Origin: Corynebacterium falsenii
Lineage (GTDB): Bacteria > Actinomycetota > Actinomycetes > Mycobacteriales > Mycobacteriaceae
Length of the DNA: 64,000 nucleotides
Direction: 5' to 3'
Assembly: GCF_020099275.1 (NCBI RefSeq)
Contig: NZ_CP083646.1
Span: 2,480,001 to 2,544,000, forward strand
The notes beneath the pieces are model-generated. The model saw only the letters and a program-made list of their open reading frames with translations, searched no databases and was not told where the DNA came from. A program made the position numbers and the translations under genes. This document shows positions 55,521-64,000 of this stretch, one piece after another. Position 1 is the first letter of the stretch; the number at the start of each line of letters is the position of its first letter.

Positions 55521-56993
55521 ATGACTTCTTCCACGGACATGTCCACGACCGCCGGCAAGATCGCAGACCTGCGCGAACGCCTGGCGGAGACTCGCATCCC
55601 GGTCGGTGAAGATGCCGTGCGCGCCACGCACGAGGCCGGTCATTTGAGCGCCCGCGAGCGGGTGGAACACCTGCTCGATGACGGCAGCTTCGTGGAGACC
55701 GATGCCCTCGCCCGCCACCGCTCCACCGCGTTCGGCGCGGACCGCAAGCGCCCCGTGACCGATGGCATCGTGGCCGGTCACGGAACCATCGACGGCCGCC
55801 CGGTGTGCATCTTCTCCCAGGACAACACCATCTTCGACGGCCAGGTCGGCGAGACCGCGGGCGAGAAGATCCTCAAGATCGTGGAACTCGCCGTGAAGTC
55901 CGGCACCCCGCTAGTGGCCATCTACGATGGCGCCGGCGCGCGCATCAAGGACGGCATGGCCGCCCTCGAGTACTTCACGCGCATTTACCGCCTGCAGTCG
56001 CTGGCCTCCGGTGTGATCCCGCAGATCGCCCTCGTGGCGGGGCCGACCTCCGCGGCCCAGGTGCACGGGGTGTCCCTGTCGGACGTCATCATCGAAGTCG
56101 AGGGCGAGGGCCACCTGCAGCTCTCCGAGGCAGATGCCGCCTCCACCGCCACCGATGTCGCATCGGGTAATACGCATCTGGTGGCGTCGGATGAAACAAC
56201 GGGCCTCGACCTCATCGCGGATGTGCTCAGCTACCTGCCCAGCAACAACCGCGCCATCCCCGCCCCGGCCGAGCCGAGCGCACCGGCAACCGAGCCCGCC
56301 ACCCTGGATGGGATCATTCCCGATTCCGACGCCGCCAGCTACAGCGTCCGCGAGGTCCTCTCGGCGGTCGTCGACGAGGGCAGCGCCCTGGAGCTGCAAC
56401 CGCAATTCGCCACCAACATGCTCACCGCACTGGCCAGGGTGGAGGGCCGTAGCGTGGGCATCGTGGCGAACCAGCCGGACGCGCTTGCCGGAGCCATCGA
56501 CGCCGACGGTGCCGAGAAGGCCGCGCGCTTCATCCGCCTCTGCGACGCGTTCAACATCCCGCTGGTGAGCGTGGTGGACTGCCCCGGCTTCGCCCCTGAC
56601 GAGGAGGGCGCGGGGCTCATCCGCCGCAGCGCGAAGCTCATCGGCGCGACCGCCGAGGCGACCGTGGGCAAGATCGCAATCGTCACCCGCAAGGCCTTCG
56701 GCTCCGCCTACCTGGCCTTCGGCGCCAAGCGGCTGGGCACCGACCTGGTGTACGCGTGGCCGACCGCGCAGATCGCCGTGGCCGATGCGGAGACCATCGC
56801 GCACGTCACGGGCAAGGACGAGGCCACGATCGCGGAGAAGCTGGTGAACCCGTACGCCGCCGCCGAGCGCGGGCTCGTGGATGCCGTGGTGCCGCCGCGG
56901 GAGACGCGCCAGCGGATCGCCGACGGGCTGCGGTTGCTCGAGCGCAAGGCCGAGGACCACTACCCTCGCAAGCACAACAACCTGCCCTTCTAG
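55521..56993 (+). CDS. Acyl-CoA carboxylase carboxyltransferase (beta) subunit, divergent
   Basis: A 490-residue AccD-family protein with both crotonase-like halves. N-terminal landmarks are LSARERVEHLLDDGSF and GAGARIKDGMAALEYF; C-terminal are VVDCPGFAPDEEGAGLIRRSAKL and KHNNLPF. The acyl-CoA oxyanion loop, normally GPCAGG, reads GPTSAA (A178-A179), and the biotin-side loop RKAYGGAY reads RKAFGSAY (G394-S395). C. glutamicum has dtsR1 and dtsR2 here; this looks like the AccD2 (DtsR2) partner for mycolate precursor carboxylation. It may be structural more than catalytic (inference). Confidence 0.85.
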   Translation: MTSSTDMSTTAGKIADLRERLAETRIPVGEDAVRATHEAGHLSARERVEHLLDDGSFVETDALARHRSTAFGADRKRPVTDGIVAGHGTIDGRPVCIFSQDNTIFDGQVGETAGEKILKIVELAVKSGTPLVAIYDGAGARIKDGMAALEYFTRIYRLQSLASGVIPQIALVAGPTSAAQVHGVSLSDVIIEVEGEGHLQLSEADAASTATDVASGNTHLVASDETTGLDLIADVLSYLPSNNRAIPAPAEPSAPATEPATLDGIIPDSDAASYSVREVLSAVVDEGSALELQPQFATNMLTALARVEGRSVGIVANQPDALAGAIDADGAEKAARFIRLCDAFNIPLVSVVDCPGFAPDEEGAGLIRRSAKLIGATAEATVGKIAIVTRKAFGSAYLAFGAKRLGTDLVYAWPTAQIAVADAETIAHVTGKDEATIAEKLVNPYAAAERGLVDAVVPPRETRQRIADGLRLLERKAEDHYPRKHNNLPF

Positions 56994-57011
56994 CCGAGAA
57001 TTCCTGTAGCT

Positions 57012-57221
57012 ATGACTGATTCTTCTGTGTACAAGGTCGTTAAGGGCCAGCTAGACGACACCCAGCTGCGCGCCCTGCACCGCACCCTCGACGGCATCGC
57101 CGAGCAGGCCCACGCCATGCGCCACGCCAAGCCGCACACCCGCGGCCACTTCGGCACGCACCACGCGCTGCACCACGCGAACCCGCTGGCTTTTCGCAAC
57201 CCCCGACTGCCCAGGGCGTAG
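57012..57221 (+). CDS. accE: Acyl-CoA carboxylase epsilon subunit
   Basis: A 69-residue protein with the short AccE signature YKVVKGQLDDTQLRALHRTL at the N-terminus, then a His-rich stretch (HAKPHTRGHFGTHHALHHA). AccE bridges AccA and AccD subunits in actinobacterial carboxylases. It starts 18 bp after the accD stop and 3 bp before maf, matching Rv3280-3282. The His-rich C-terminal half is unusual-looking. Confidence 0.85.
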   Translation: MTDSSVYKVVKGQLDDTQLRALHRTLDGIAEQAHAMRHAKPHTRGHFGTHHALHHANPLAFRNPRLPRA

Positions 57222-57224
57222 CTC

Positions 57225-57839
57225 ATGCGCATCGTGTTGGCGAGTTCGTCCCCATCGCGGCTGTCGATCCTGCGCTCCGCGGGCGTGGAACCGATAGTTC
57301 GGGTCTCCCACGTCGATGAGCCGGCTGCCGCCGCGGAGCTCGATGACCCGACGCCCGCCGAGTACGTGCAGCATCTCGCCGCGGCGAAGGCCGAGGCTGT
57401 GGTTGGCGAGGACGGCGTGATCATCGGCGGCGATTCCATGCTGCTCATCGACGGCGAACTGCAGGGCAAGCCGCACACGGAACAGGAAACGATCGCGCGC
57501 TGGCAGCGGCAGCGGGGTCGCACCGCTGAGCTCATCACCGGTCACGCGCTGCTGCTGGTAGAAGGTGGCCGAGTGGTGGATAGGTACCAAGAAACCGCCG
57601 CCACCACGATCCACTTCGCCGACGCCACCGATGCCGACATCGCCGCCTATGCGGCCACCGGGGAACCGTTCGGCTGCGCCGGAGCCTTCACCCTAGAGGC
57701 GCTGGGCGGCTGGTTCATCGACCGCATCGAGGGCGACCCATCGTCGGTGATCGGGCTGTCCCTTCCCGTGGTGCGGCGCGGGCTGGCGGCCTTCGGCTAC
57801 GGAGTATCCGATTTCTGGAACCGCACCGAGGGTCACTAG
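57225..57839 (+). CDS. maf: Maf-family nucleoside triphosphate pyrophosphatase
   Basis: A 204-residue house-cleaning enzyme that hydrolyses non-canonical or pyrimidine NTPs to NMPs. The Maf signature IVLASSSPSRLSILRSAG opens the protein. Catalytic-site segments are YVQHLAAAKAEAV, IIGGDSMLLIDGE and the GCAGAFTLEALGGWFI loop. It is in the accD-accE-maf operon, as in mycobacteria (Rv3282). Confidence 0.93.
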   Translation: MRIVLASSSPSRLSILRSAGVEPIVRVSHVDEPAAAAELDDPTPAEYVQHLAAAKAEAVVGEDGVIIGGDSMLLIDGELQGKPHTEQETIARWQRQRGRTAELITGHALLLVEGGRVVDRYQETAATTIHFADATDADIAAYAATGEPFGCAGAFTLEALGGWFIDRIEGDPSSVIGLSLPVVRRGLAAFGYGVSDFWNRTEGH

Positions 57840-57849
57840 ATTGGCCACA

Positions 57850-58989
57850 ATGGGCTCCACAACAACCGCACGCTTCGCGGGCATCGACCTAGCACGCGCC
57901 ATTGCCGTGCTGGGCATGTTCTGCATGCACACATTCGCGCACCGCTACCCGGATAACGACTGGTTGGCGCTGTTCGATGGGCGCGCATCCGTGCTGTTCG
58001 CCGTGTTGGCGGGCATTTCCGTGGTGTTCTTGACCCGCAGGCGCCGCGGACTGGCGATGGACCTGTCGCTGGCGATCCGCGGTGTGCTGCTGTTCGCGTT
58101 GGGCATTGCCCTATCGCAGCCGTCGGTGGGGCCGATCGTGATCCTCACGACGTATGGCGCGTTGTACGTGCTGTTCGCCCCGTGGATGTATCGGTTGCCC
58201 ACGTGGGGCTTGGCGGTGCTGACTGGCGTGACGGCGGTGGGATCACCGATTCTCACGTGGGTGGTGCGGCCGCACCTCGATGCGCCCCCGATGTTCGGCA
58301 CGGCGCTGACCCCGGAGATGCTCGCCGAGCACGAGTGGAGCGAGGCGACGCAAACGCTGTTTTTCACGGGTCTGTTTCCCGTGGTGACGTGGGTTCCGAT
58401 CTTCGCTGCCGGCATGGTGATTGGCCGGTGCCTCTTCCGCGTGCGGGAGGTGCACCTCTGGCTCATGGCCGTCGGCGTGATCCTCGCTGCCGTGGCCATG
58501 GGAATTTCCCGCTGGTTCCTGCAGGTCAGCGATTTGACGCAGCGGGTGATTGACGCAAACCCCAACGGGCTGGCGGGGGCGGTGGAAATGTTCGACCACG
58601 CCTACGGCATCCCCCCGGGACAGACCGCGGGATGGCTGTGGGTGTACGTGCCTCACTCGGGATCCATTGTGGAGATTGTCGCCAGCATCGGAGCGTCCGC
58701 AGCCGTGATCGGCGCATGCCTGGCGCTGTGCTCGCGGGTGACTTGGCCGCTCTACCCGCTGCGAGCGCTGGGACGCATGCCGCTGACGGCCTACACTGCG
58801 CACATCATCTTCCTGGGCTATTTGGCAGAGCAAGGCCACAACATCGCGGAGCCGAACTACTCGTGGATCAACCTGCTGGTGCCCATTGGCTTCGCGACGG
58901 TATGGTTCTGGTTCTTCCGGCGCGGCCCGATGGAGGCCCTGCTCACGCGGACCTCCCGCCTGCCGTTTACTGTGATGAAGCGGCCTTAA
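57850..58989 (+). CDS. Polytopic heparan-alpha-glucosaminide N-acetyltransferase-like/DUF418-like membrane protein
   Basis: A 379-residue protein with about ten helices. It opens with RFAGIDLARAIAVLGMFCMHTFAHRYP, the Asp-Leu-Ala-Arg plus His pattern of this acyltransferase-like clade, followed by DGRASVLFAVLAGISVVFL. Later DUF418-like segments include YPLRALGRMPLTAYTAHII. Such proteins may move acetyl groups across the membrane; the substrate is unknown. ATG 57850 is used, with TTG 57841 an alternative behind GAGGG. Its 3' end overlaps the convergent prpC by 23 bp. Confidence 0.8.
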   Translation: MGSTTTARFAGIDLARAIAVLGMFCMHTFAHRYPDNDWLALFDGRASVLFAVLAGISVVFLTRRRRGLAMDLSLAIRGVLLFALGIALSQPSVGPIVILTTYGALYVLFAPWMYRLPTWGLAVLTGVTAVGSPILTWVVRPHLDAPPMFGTALTPEMLAEHEWSEATQTLFFTGLFPVVTWVPIFAAGMVIGRCLFRVREVHLWLMAVGVILAAVAMGISRWFLQVSDLTQRVIDANPNGLAGAVEMFDHAYGIPPGQTAGWLWVYVPHSGSIVEIVASIGASAAVIGACLALCSRVTWPLYPLRALGRMPLTAYTAHIIFLGYLAEQGHNIAEPNYSWINLLVPIGFATVWFWFFRRGPMEALLTRTSRLPFTVMKRP

Positions 58990-60223
58990 CCTCGCGCTGC
59001 TCTGGGCCGTTGTAGCTGGAGAGCGGGCGGATGAGGGCATTGTCGGCGTTCTGCTCGACCACATGGGCGGTCCAGCCGACCACGCGCGACATTACGAAGA
59101 TCGGGGTGAAGAACGGGATGTCGATGCCCAGCATGTAGTACGTGGGGCCCGCCGGGAAGTCGAGGTTCGGCAAGATGCCGGTGCGCTCGGACATGGCGGA
59201 CTGCATGTTGTCGTACATCTGCACCCACTTGTCGCCGTCGTGCACCTTCGCGGTGCGGCGCATGGCGGCCTCCATGGTGGGCACGCGCGAATCGCCCTTC
59301 TTGTACACGCGGTGGCCGAAGCCCATGACCTTGTTCTTCGCGTCGCACTGGTCGTTGACCCACTGTTCGGCATCCTCGGGATCGCCGACTTCGAGGAAGT
59401 TGTACATCACGGCCTCGTTGGCGCCGCCGTGGAGGGGTCCCTTGAGGGCGCCGATGGCTCCGGTGATGGCGGAGTAGACGTCGCTCATGGTGGAGGTGAT
59501 GACGCGGCTGGTGAACGTGGAGGCGTTGAAGCCGTGCTCGGCGTAGAGGGTGAGGGATTGGTCAAATGCTTCCACGTCGTCCCGGTTGTTGGCGGGGCTG
59601 TCCTCGCCGTCGCCGAAGCACATGTAGAGGAAGTTCTCGGCGAAGCCGCGGTCGCGGCTCGGCGGGATGAACTCCTGGTTCCTGCGGCGGCGCAGGTCGC
59701 AGGCGATGATGGTGGGCAGCTTGGCCATGAGGTTGAGGCCGGTGCGGCGTACCGTCTCCGGATCGCGGTCGCTGGCCTCCAGGTCTTGGGTGCCGAAGAC
59801 GCTCACGGCGGTGCGCACCACGTCCATGGGGTGCGCGGACTTCGGCATGGAGTTGATGAGGTCCAGCATGACGCGGTCCACGGTGCGTAGGGCGCGCTCG
59901 CGCTCGCGGAACTGGGCGGCCTCGCGCCAGTCGGGCAGCTCTCCGTGCCAGAGCAGGTAGGCCACGTCTTCGAACATGCAGTGCTCGGCGAGTTCCTCGA
60001 CGGGGTAGCCGCGGTAGGTCAGTGAGTTGGTCTCCGGGTTGACCTTGGAGACACCGCTGATATCCACGACCACGCCGTTGAGGCCCTTGTTGATGTTCTT
60101 TGGGGTGCCTGTGGCGTTGTGGGTTGGGTCGGACTTTTGGCGCGGGGCGTCGAACTTGGTGCGCCCGCGGTCGAACTCGGCCTTCGAGACCTTGAACGGC
60201 TTGAATGAGCGTGGGTTAGTCAT
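58967..60223 (-). CDS. prpC: 2-methylcitrate synthase
   Basis: A 418-residue citrate-synthase-family enzyme condensing propionyl-CoA with oxaloacetate. Landmarks: LTYRGYPVEELAEHC, active-site GPLHGGANEAVMYNF (His), GFGHRVYKKGDSR (His), and PFFTPIFVMSRVVGWTAHVVEQ. AAAGGAG precedes ATG 60223. The pairing with prpD supports methylcitrate over citrate synthase. The ~45-residue lead before the core is typical of actinobacterial PrpC. Confidence 0.92.
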   Translation of the reverse strand: MTNPRSFKPFKVSKAEFDRGRTKFDAPRQKSDPTHNATGTPKNINKGLNGVVVDISGVSKVNPETNSLTYRGYPVEELAEHCMFEDVAYLLWHGELPDWREAAQFRERERALRTVDRVMLDLINSMPKSAHPMDVVRTAVSVFGTQDLEASDRDPETVRRTGLNLMAKLPTIIACDLRRRRNQEFIPPSRDRGFAENFLYMCFGDGEDSPANNRDDVEAFDQSLTLYAEHGFNASTFTSRVITSTMSDVYSAITGAIGALKGPLHGGANEAVMYNFLEVGDPEDAEQWVNDQCDAKNKVMGFGHRVYKKGDSRVPTMEAAMRRTAKVHDGDKWVQMYDNMQSAMSERTGILPNLDFPAGPTYYMLGIDIPFFTPIFVMSRVVGWTAHVVEQNADNALIRPLSSYNGPEQREVKAASSQ

Positions 60224-60254
60224 GGTGAGGTTCTCCTTTGAGTGAGGGTGAGGT

Positions 60255-61766
60255 TTAGAAGATGCCGCGGGGGATGGAGGGCGCCTTCGCGAGGATCGAG
60301 GGCTCAACGGAGACGTTGAGCTGGTAGAGGTCCTCGGGCTTGAGGTCGGCGGTGGATTCGGCGGCGTCGAGGAAGCGTTCCTGCTCCTTGTCGGAAACCA
60401 CGCCTTCGGCGAGGGTGCGGAACTTCTTGATGTAGTCCTCGCGCTGGAACGGGCGAGCTCCCAGGGGGTGTGCGTCGGCGACGGCCAGTTCGTCCTCGAT
60501 GACCGTGCCGTCCTTCATGGTGACAACCGCGCGGCAGCCGAAGGCCTTCTCGTTGGGGTCTTCAGAGTGGTAGCGGCGGGTCCACTCGGGGTCTTCCACG
60601 GTGGAGATCTTCTGCCACAGCTCAACGGTGGAGGGGCGCTGCGCGCGCTCGGGTGCGTAGCTGCGCTCGTGGTGCCACTCGCCGTCCTCGAGGGCCACGG
60701 CGAAGATGTACATCACGGAGTGGTCGAGAGTCTCGCGGCTGGCGTGCGGGTCGAACTTCTGAGGGTCGCCGCTACCGGTGCCGATGACGTAGTGGGTGTG
60801 GTGGCTGGTGTGCAGCACGATAGATTCCACGTCGTCGAGGTTGGGGATAGTCTCGCGCATGCGGCGGGCCAGGTCGATGGGCGCCTGGGACTGGTACTCG
60901 GCGGAGTGTTCCTTCGTGTAGGTCTCCATGATCCCGCGCTTGGGTTCGCCGGAGCCGGGCAGTTCGATGGTGTACTCGGCATCCGGGCCGTCGAGCAGCC
61001 AGGCGATGACTCCGTCCTCGCCTTCCCAGATGGGGGCGGGTGCGCCCTCGCCGCGCATGGCGCGATCCACGGATTCGACCGCCATCTTGCCGGCGAAGGC
61101 CGGGGCGTAGGCCTTCCAGGAGCTGATGAGACCCTTACGGGATTGGCGGGTGGCGGTGCTGGTGTGCAGTGCCTGACCGATGGCCTGGTAGATCACGTCC
61201 GGCTTGAGGCCGATGAGCGTGCCGATGCCTGCCGCGGCGGCGGGGGCGAGGTGGGCCACGTGGTCAATCTTGTGCTTGTGCAGGGAGATGGCCTTCACGA
61301 GGTCCACCTGCACCTCGTATCCGGTGGCGATCCCGCGGATGAGATCCTTGCCGCTGAGGTGGAGGTCGTCCGCGCGGTGCTGCGCCACGGCGAGGATGGA
61401 GGGAATGTTGTCGCCGGGGTGGGAGTATTCGGCGGCGAGGAACGTGTCGTGGAAGTCCAGTTCGCGGACGGCCACGCCGTTGGCCCAGGCGGCCCATTCG
61501 GGCGAGGTGGTGGCTCCGGAGCCGAACACGGCCGCGCGTCCGCCGGAGCGGGATAGTGCTTGGACGCGCGCGGAGGTTACGGGCCTGCGCAAGATCGAGG
61601 CCGATGCGACGGCGGCGTTATCGATGATGCGATTGATGACCATGTCGGTCACATCGCTGTCGATGGCCACGGGGTCTGCGGCCATCGTGGCGATCTTCCA
61701 CGCCAAGTGTTCTTCCTGGGGAAAATCGTCTGCAGACTTGTGAACGCGGATCTCATGTGTGATCAC
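60255..61766 (-). CDS. prpD: 2-methylcitrate dehydratase
   Basis: A 503-residue MmgE/PrpD-family enzyme dehydrating 2-methylcitrate to 2-methylaconitate. Landmarks: [52 protein letters not shown], and [28 protein letters not shown] 61766 gives [11 protein letters not shown] with GGAGG 10 nt upstream. prpC follows after 31 bp. No prpB lies between or nearby, unlike prpDBC of C. glutamicum. A GlxR-type site lies 23 bp upstream. Confidence 0.94.
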   Translation of the reverse strand: MITHEIRVHKSADDFPQEEHLAWKIATMAADPVAIDSDVTDMVINRIIDNAAVASASILRRPVTSARVQALSRSGGRAAVFGSGATTSPEWAAWANGVAVRELDFHDTFLAAEYSHPGDNIPSILAVAQHRADDLHLSGKDLIRGIATGYEVQVDLVKAISLHKHKIDHVAHLAPAAAAGIGTLIGLKPDVIYQAIGQALHTSTATRQSRKGLISSWKAYAPAFAGKMAVESVDRAMRGEGAPAPIWEGEDGVIAWLLDGPDAEYTIELPGSGEPKRGIMETYTKEHSAEYQSQAPIDLARRMRETIPNLDDVESIVLHTSHHTHYVIGTGSGDPQKFDPHASRETLDHSVMYIFAVALEDGEWHHERSYAPERAQRPSTVELWQKISTVEDPEWTRRYHSEDPNEKAFGCRAVVTMKDGTVIEDELAVADAHPLGARPFQREDYIKKFRTLAEGVVSDKEQERFLDAAESTADLKPEDLYQLNVSVEPSILAKAPSIPRGIF

Positions 61767-61788
61767 TGGGTGTAAACCTCCTTGTATA

Positions 61789-61804
61789 GGTGACACCCAT
61801 CACA
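61789..61804. promoter_or_regulatory. CRP/GlxR-type operator upstream of prpD
   Basis: On the minus strand TGTGATGGGTGTCACC fits TGTGA-N6-TCACA with one mismatch at the end. It lies 23-38 bp before the prpD GTG. Its closeness to the start favours repression or a short leader. cAMP-GlxR control of propionate use is plausible from family knowledge. Confidence 0.6.
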
Positions 61805-61830
61805 CTAATGATCCGCGTTCAATTGTGGGC

Positions 61831-61859
61831 GAGGTTTGTACTTTTTTGCACAAAACCTC
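61831..61859. repeat. Imperfect inverted repeat downstream of the ATP-grasp-like gene
   Basis: GAGGTTTGTAC (61831-61841), TTTTTT, GCACAAAACCTC (61848-61859): arms match except for one bulge and one G-U type pair. It sits between the stop of the gene at 61872 and prpD, so it may be a weak terminator, or an operator for prpD regulation. Confidence 0.45.
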
Positions 61860-61871
61860 CAGGCCAACTAA

Positions 61872-62936
61872 TTAATTCTTGTTGGCTTCTTCAACGCGCT
61901 TGATGGCTTCTTCGGCCACCAATTGCTGTATTCCCATATCCAATTCGGAAGTGAATCCCACGCACGAGCAATTGATTTCGCCCAGGACGTAGGTATCGGA
62001 GCCGTCATCCGCATCGGCGAGCATGAAGTCGGCGGTCCAAATCAGCGGGATATTGTCGCCGCCGAGCTTCTGGGCGATGACCGGGCGAGCCTCGGCGAAC
62101 ATGTCCACCAGCTCCTGCCATGCTTCCGGCTTGTCGTAGGTGTACTTCGCGCCGGAGAACAGGGTGGCGGAGAAGTTGTCACCGCCGGCTGCGGGCTTCT
62201 TGTGCACCACAAAGACAGGGTGCGGACCCACGAGGAGGATGCGAATCTCGCCCTCGACGATGCGGGGCATGAAGCGCATGTCTACGAGCATGCCGTTGTC
62301 GCCCACGATGTACTGGTCGCAGAAGTCCATGAACTCGCCGAGCTCGCGAATCTCGGTGTGGTTGTCCACGGCTTCGGTGCACTTCAGCTTGGTGTCCAGC
62401 GGCAATTCGGTGCCGGGCTCAACGGACTTGGCCAGCTCCTTGTCCTCGAGCTGCACGCGCCAGATGCCGGAGCCGGTGGAGCCACGGTTCTGCTTGAGCA
62501 CGCGCTCGCCGTAGGACAGGGTCTTCGGGAAGGTCTTGTGGAACTCTTCCACGGTGTAGTACGCCGCGGTGTCCTCAGGAACCAGGTCGGTCTTGTTGAG
62601 CTTGACCAGCGCATCCTTGGCGCCGTATGCCATCATCTCTTCCGGAGTGGACATGCCCACCAAGCCGGCTTCGTTCGACAGCTTGGTCAGCATGTCGAAG
62701 TAGCCCTTCTCGCCGCCGGGGATGTGTCCGGGGTTCACGCGGGAAATGTAGGCATCGTAGTTCTTCGAGACCTCGTCGTAGATCTCGTCGGCCTTGTTCG
62801 GGTCGAAGTAGGTTACTTCTGCGCCCCAGCCCTTGTCGCGGATGGCTTCGACGATGGGCATGGTGTCCTTGCGGTGCCCATCCTCCCCCTTGTCATTTCC
62901 GCCCTCAACTTCAAAAACAACAATATTCTTATGCAA
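61872..62936 (-). CDS. Cj0069 family ATP-grasp-like protein
   Basis: A 354-residue cytosolic protein. It opens IVVFEVEGGNDKGEDGHRKD. ATP-grasp-like features are RVLKQNRGSTGSGIWRV (residues ~145-160), VDMRFMPRIVEGEIRILLVG, and a terminal metal-binding-type segment GEINCSCVGFTSELD. The sequence resembles the 'Cj0069 family', found in distant bacteria and not characterised. It may ligate a carboxylate to an amine (inference). It is preceded by an AT-rich 140-bp spacer shared with the divergent rhodanese gene. Confidence 0.75.
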   Translation of the reverse strand: MHKNIVVFEVEGGNDKGEDGHRKDTMPIVEAIRDKGWGAEVTYFDPNKADEIYDEVSKNYDAYISRVNPGHIPGGEKGYFDMLTKLSNEAGLVGMSTPEEMMAYGAKDALVKLNKTDLVPEDTAAYYTVEEFHKTFPKTLSYGERVLKQNRGSTGSGIWRVQLEDKELAKSVEPGTELPLDTKLKCTEAVDNHTEIRELGEFMDFCDQYIVGDNGMLVDMRFMPRIVEGEIRILLVGPHPVFVVHKKPAAGGDNFSATLFSGAKYTYDKPEAWQELVDMFAEARPVIAQKLGGDNIPLIWTADFMLADADDGSDTYVLGEINCSCVGFTSELDMGIQQLVAEEAIKRVEEANKN

Positions 62937-63097
62937 GGAACTGTCCTTCCTCCAGTGAGTGTTCCTACGCTTTTAAATATATGCCTGTTAAATATCTTCA
63001 GCACTCTGAGAAGAACGTGTGAGAGCAATATCGCTACCCCTATTACCCCTCGACGTGGCACGGGTTACAATCTTGTGTGATCGAAAGGCAGGCCCCC

Positions 63098-63973
63098 ATG
63101 GGAATTGAGCAGGACCCGAGCTCGCAATTGGACCAGTTCGCGGACAGAAACAAGCTGGTCACCAACGCGTGGCTTGGCGCGAAGCTGGGCACGCCCGGCT
63201 TGAAGGTCGTAGAAAGCGATGAGGATTCGCTGCTCTATGACATTGGCCACATCCCCACCGCTGTGCGCATCACCTGGGATCGTGAGCTGTCCGATTCCCT
63301 CATTCGCGATGTGATCAGCCCGGAAGACTTCGCCCGTCTCATGGATGACAAGGGCATCTCCCGGGACGATACCGTGGTCATCTACGGCGATTACTCGAAT
63401 CTCTGGGCGGTCTACACCCTGTGGATTTTCGAGTTGTTCGGCCACCCCGACGTTCGACTCCTCGATGGTGGCCGGGATGCGTGGATGCAGGAGGAGCGGG
63501 AAATCTCCTACGAGTTTCCCGTCTCCCGCGTCTCCGGCTACCCGGTGACGGATCGGGACGATGCCACGCACCGCATCTTCGTCGATGAGCTGCGGGATCA
63601 GGTGGAGTCCACGCAGATCCTCGATTTGCGCGATGCGGCCGATTTCAACGGCGAGGACACTGCCTCGGCGGCGGAGATCAGCCGTCGCGGCCACATCCCC
63701 GGCGCGGTGAAAATCAGCGCCGACGCCTCACTTCACCCCAACTCCCGGTTCCGATCGGTCGACCAGCTCCGTGCTGTCCACGAGGGCCTGGATCCCGAAC
63801 GACCCACCGTGGTCTATTGCAACAATGGCGGCCGCGCGGCCCAGGAGTGGTTCGTGCTGCGTTACCTGTTGGGCTGGACCAATGTGCGCGTCTACGACGG
63901 CTCGTGGGTGGAGTGGGGCAACATGATGCGGATGCCGATTGAGCGGAAACACCAGGGTTATTCGATACGATAG
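63098..63973 (+). CDS. sseA: Thiosulfate sulfurtransferase (two-domain rhodanese, SseA-like)
   Basis: A 291-residue protein with two rhodanese domains. The N-terminal inactive one has HIPTAVRITWDRELSD and VVIYGDYSNLWAVYTLW (no Cys at the loop). The C-terminal one carries the catalytic loop VVYCNNGGRAAQEWF with the active-site Cys. It moves sulfane sulfur from thiosulfate or a related donor. ATG 63098 (MGIEQDPSSQ) has AGG just upstream; GTG 63077 is an alternative. Position next to maf/acc genes resembles Rv3283. The last 27 bp of the window hold nothing recognised. Confidence 0.92.
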   Translation: MGIEQDPSSQLDQFADRNKLVTNAWLGAKLGTPGLKVVESDEDSLLYDIGHIPTAVRITWDRELSDSLIRDVISPEDFARLMDDKGISRDDTVVIYGDYSNLWAVYTLWIFELFGHPDVRLLDGGRDAWMQEEREISYEFPVSRVSGYPVTDRDDATHRIFVDELRDQVESTQILDLRDAADFNGEDTASAAEISRRGHIPGAVKISADASLHPNSRFRSVDQLRAVHEGLDPERPTVVYCNNGGRAAQEWFVLRYLLGWTNVRVYDGSWVEWGNMMRMPIERKHQGYSIR

Positions 63974-64000
63974 GGCGCGTAGTAGCGTCTATACGTTAGC

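Overview
The window looks like chromosomal DNA of a Corynebacterium species: a high-GC, mycolate-containing actinobacterium. The evidence is a block of conserved gene order shared with C. glutamicum and M. tuberculosis. It runs from DUF3152, DUF3107, a DEAD-box helicase, whiB1, rshA/sigH, aroA/rsgA, secA1, hpf, comF, lpqB-mtrBA-tmk-sahH, manA/pmm, DUF3499 and whiB2, through manC-wbbL-rmlD and an LCP protein, to the trehalose importer, purEK, birA, accD/accE, maf and a rhodanese. Species cannot be fixed by reading. A single, divergent carboxyltransferase gene beside birA, where C. glutamicum has two, would fit a lipophilic species (inference). No rRNA, tRNA, CRISPR array, insertion sequence or prophage was found.

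Layout. 1-5.2 kb: cell-envelope and RNA-metabolism genes. 5.2-7.9 kb: the WhiB1 regulator behind a long leader with a CRP/GlxR-type operator, the 24-residue ribosomal protein bL37, and the SigH/RshA thiol-stress pair. 7.9-12.5 kb: aroA and rsgA, then a frameshifted Nramp-type metal transporter and two small conserved genes. 12.6-24.2 kb: secA1, hibernation factor, comF, and the sahH-tmk-mtrA-mtrB-lpqB-comF run, followed by a frameshifted DUF4259 gene. 24.3-29.2 kb: a secreted Thr/Pro-rich protein, mannose metabolism, a metallopeptidase-family gene and whiB2 with a well-formed promoter.

29.3-34.9 kb is the most distinctive accessory block. It holds a phosphonate-type ABC importer (phnE, phnC, phnD), a FAD-dependent oxidoreductase, a GntR/UTRA regulator and a phosphonatase-like HAD hydrolase. 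The two halves are divergently transcribed around a perfect 16-bp palindrome. No PhnW-type aminotransferase or PhnX proper is present, so the block probably takes up an aminophosphonate, oxidatively deaminates it and cleaves its C-P bond.

34.9-40.3 kb: GDP-mannose and rhamnose/arabinogalactan linker genes plus an LCP ligase. 40.3-47.1 kb: two related ATPase/permease ABC-2 pairs in tandem, a DUF222-HNH nuclease with an AT-rich upstream region, and a NarL-type two-component system. 47.2-51.6 kb: trehalose-type ABC importer (tusKEFG-like) with a coupled 64-residue membrane protein. 51.5-55.5 kb: YdcF-like protein, purE, purK, PH-domain protein, birA. 55.5-59 kb: acyl-CoA carboxylase beta and epsilon subunits, Maf, a membrane acyltransferase-like protein. 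59-61.8 kb: prpC and prpD with no prpB between them, under a GlxR-type site. 61.9-64 kb: an ATP-grasp-like protein and a thiosulfate sulfurtransferase.
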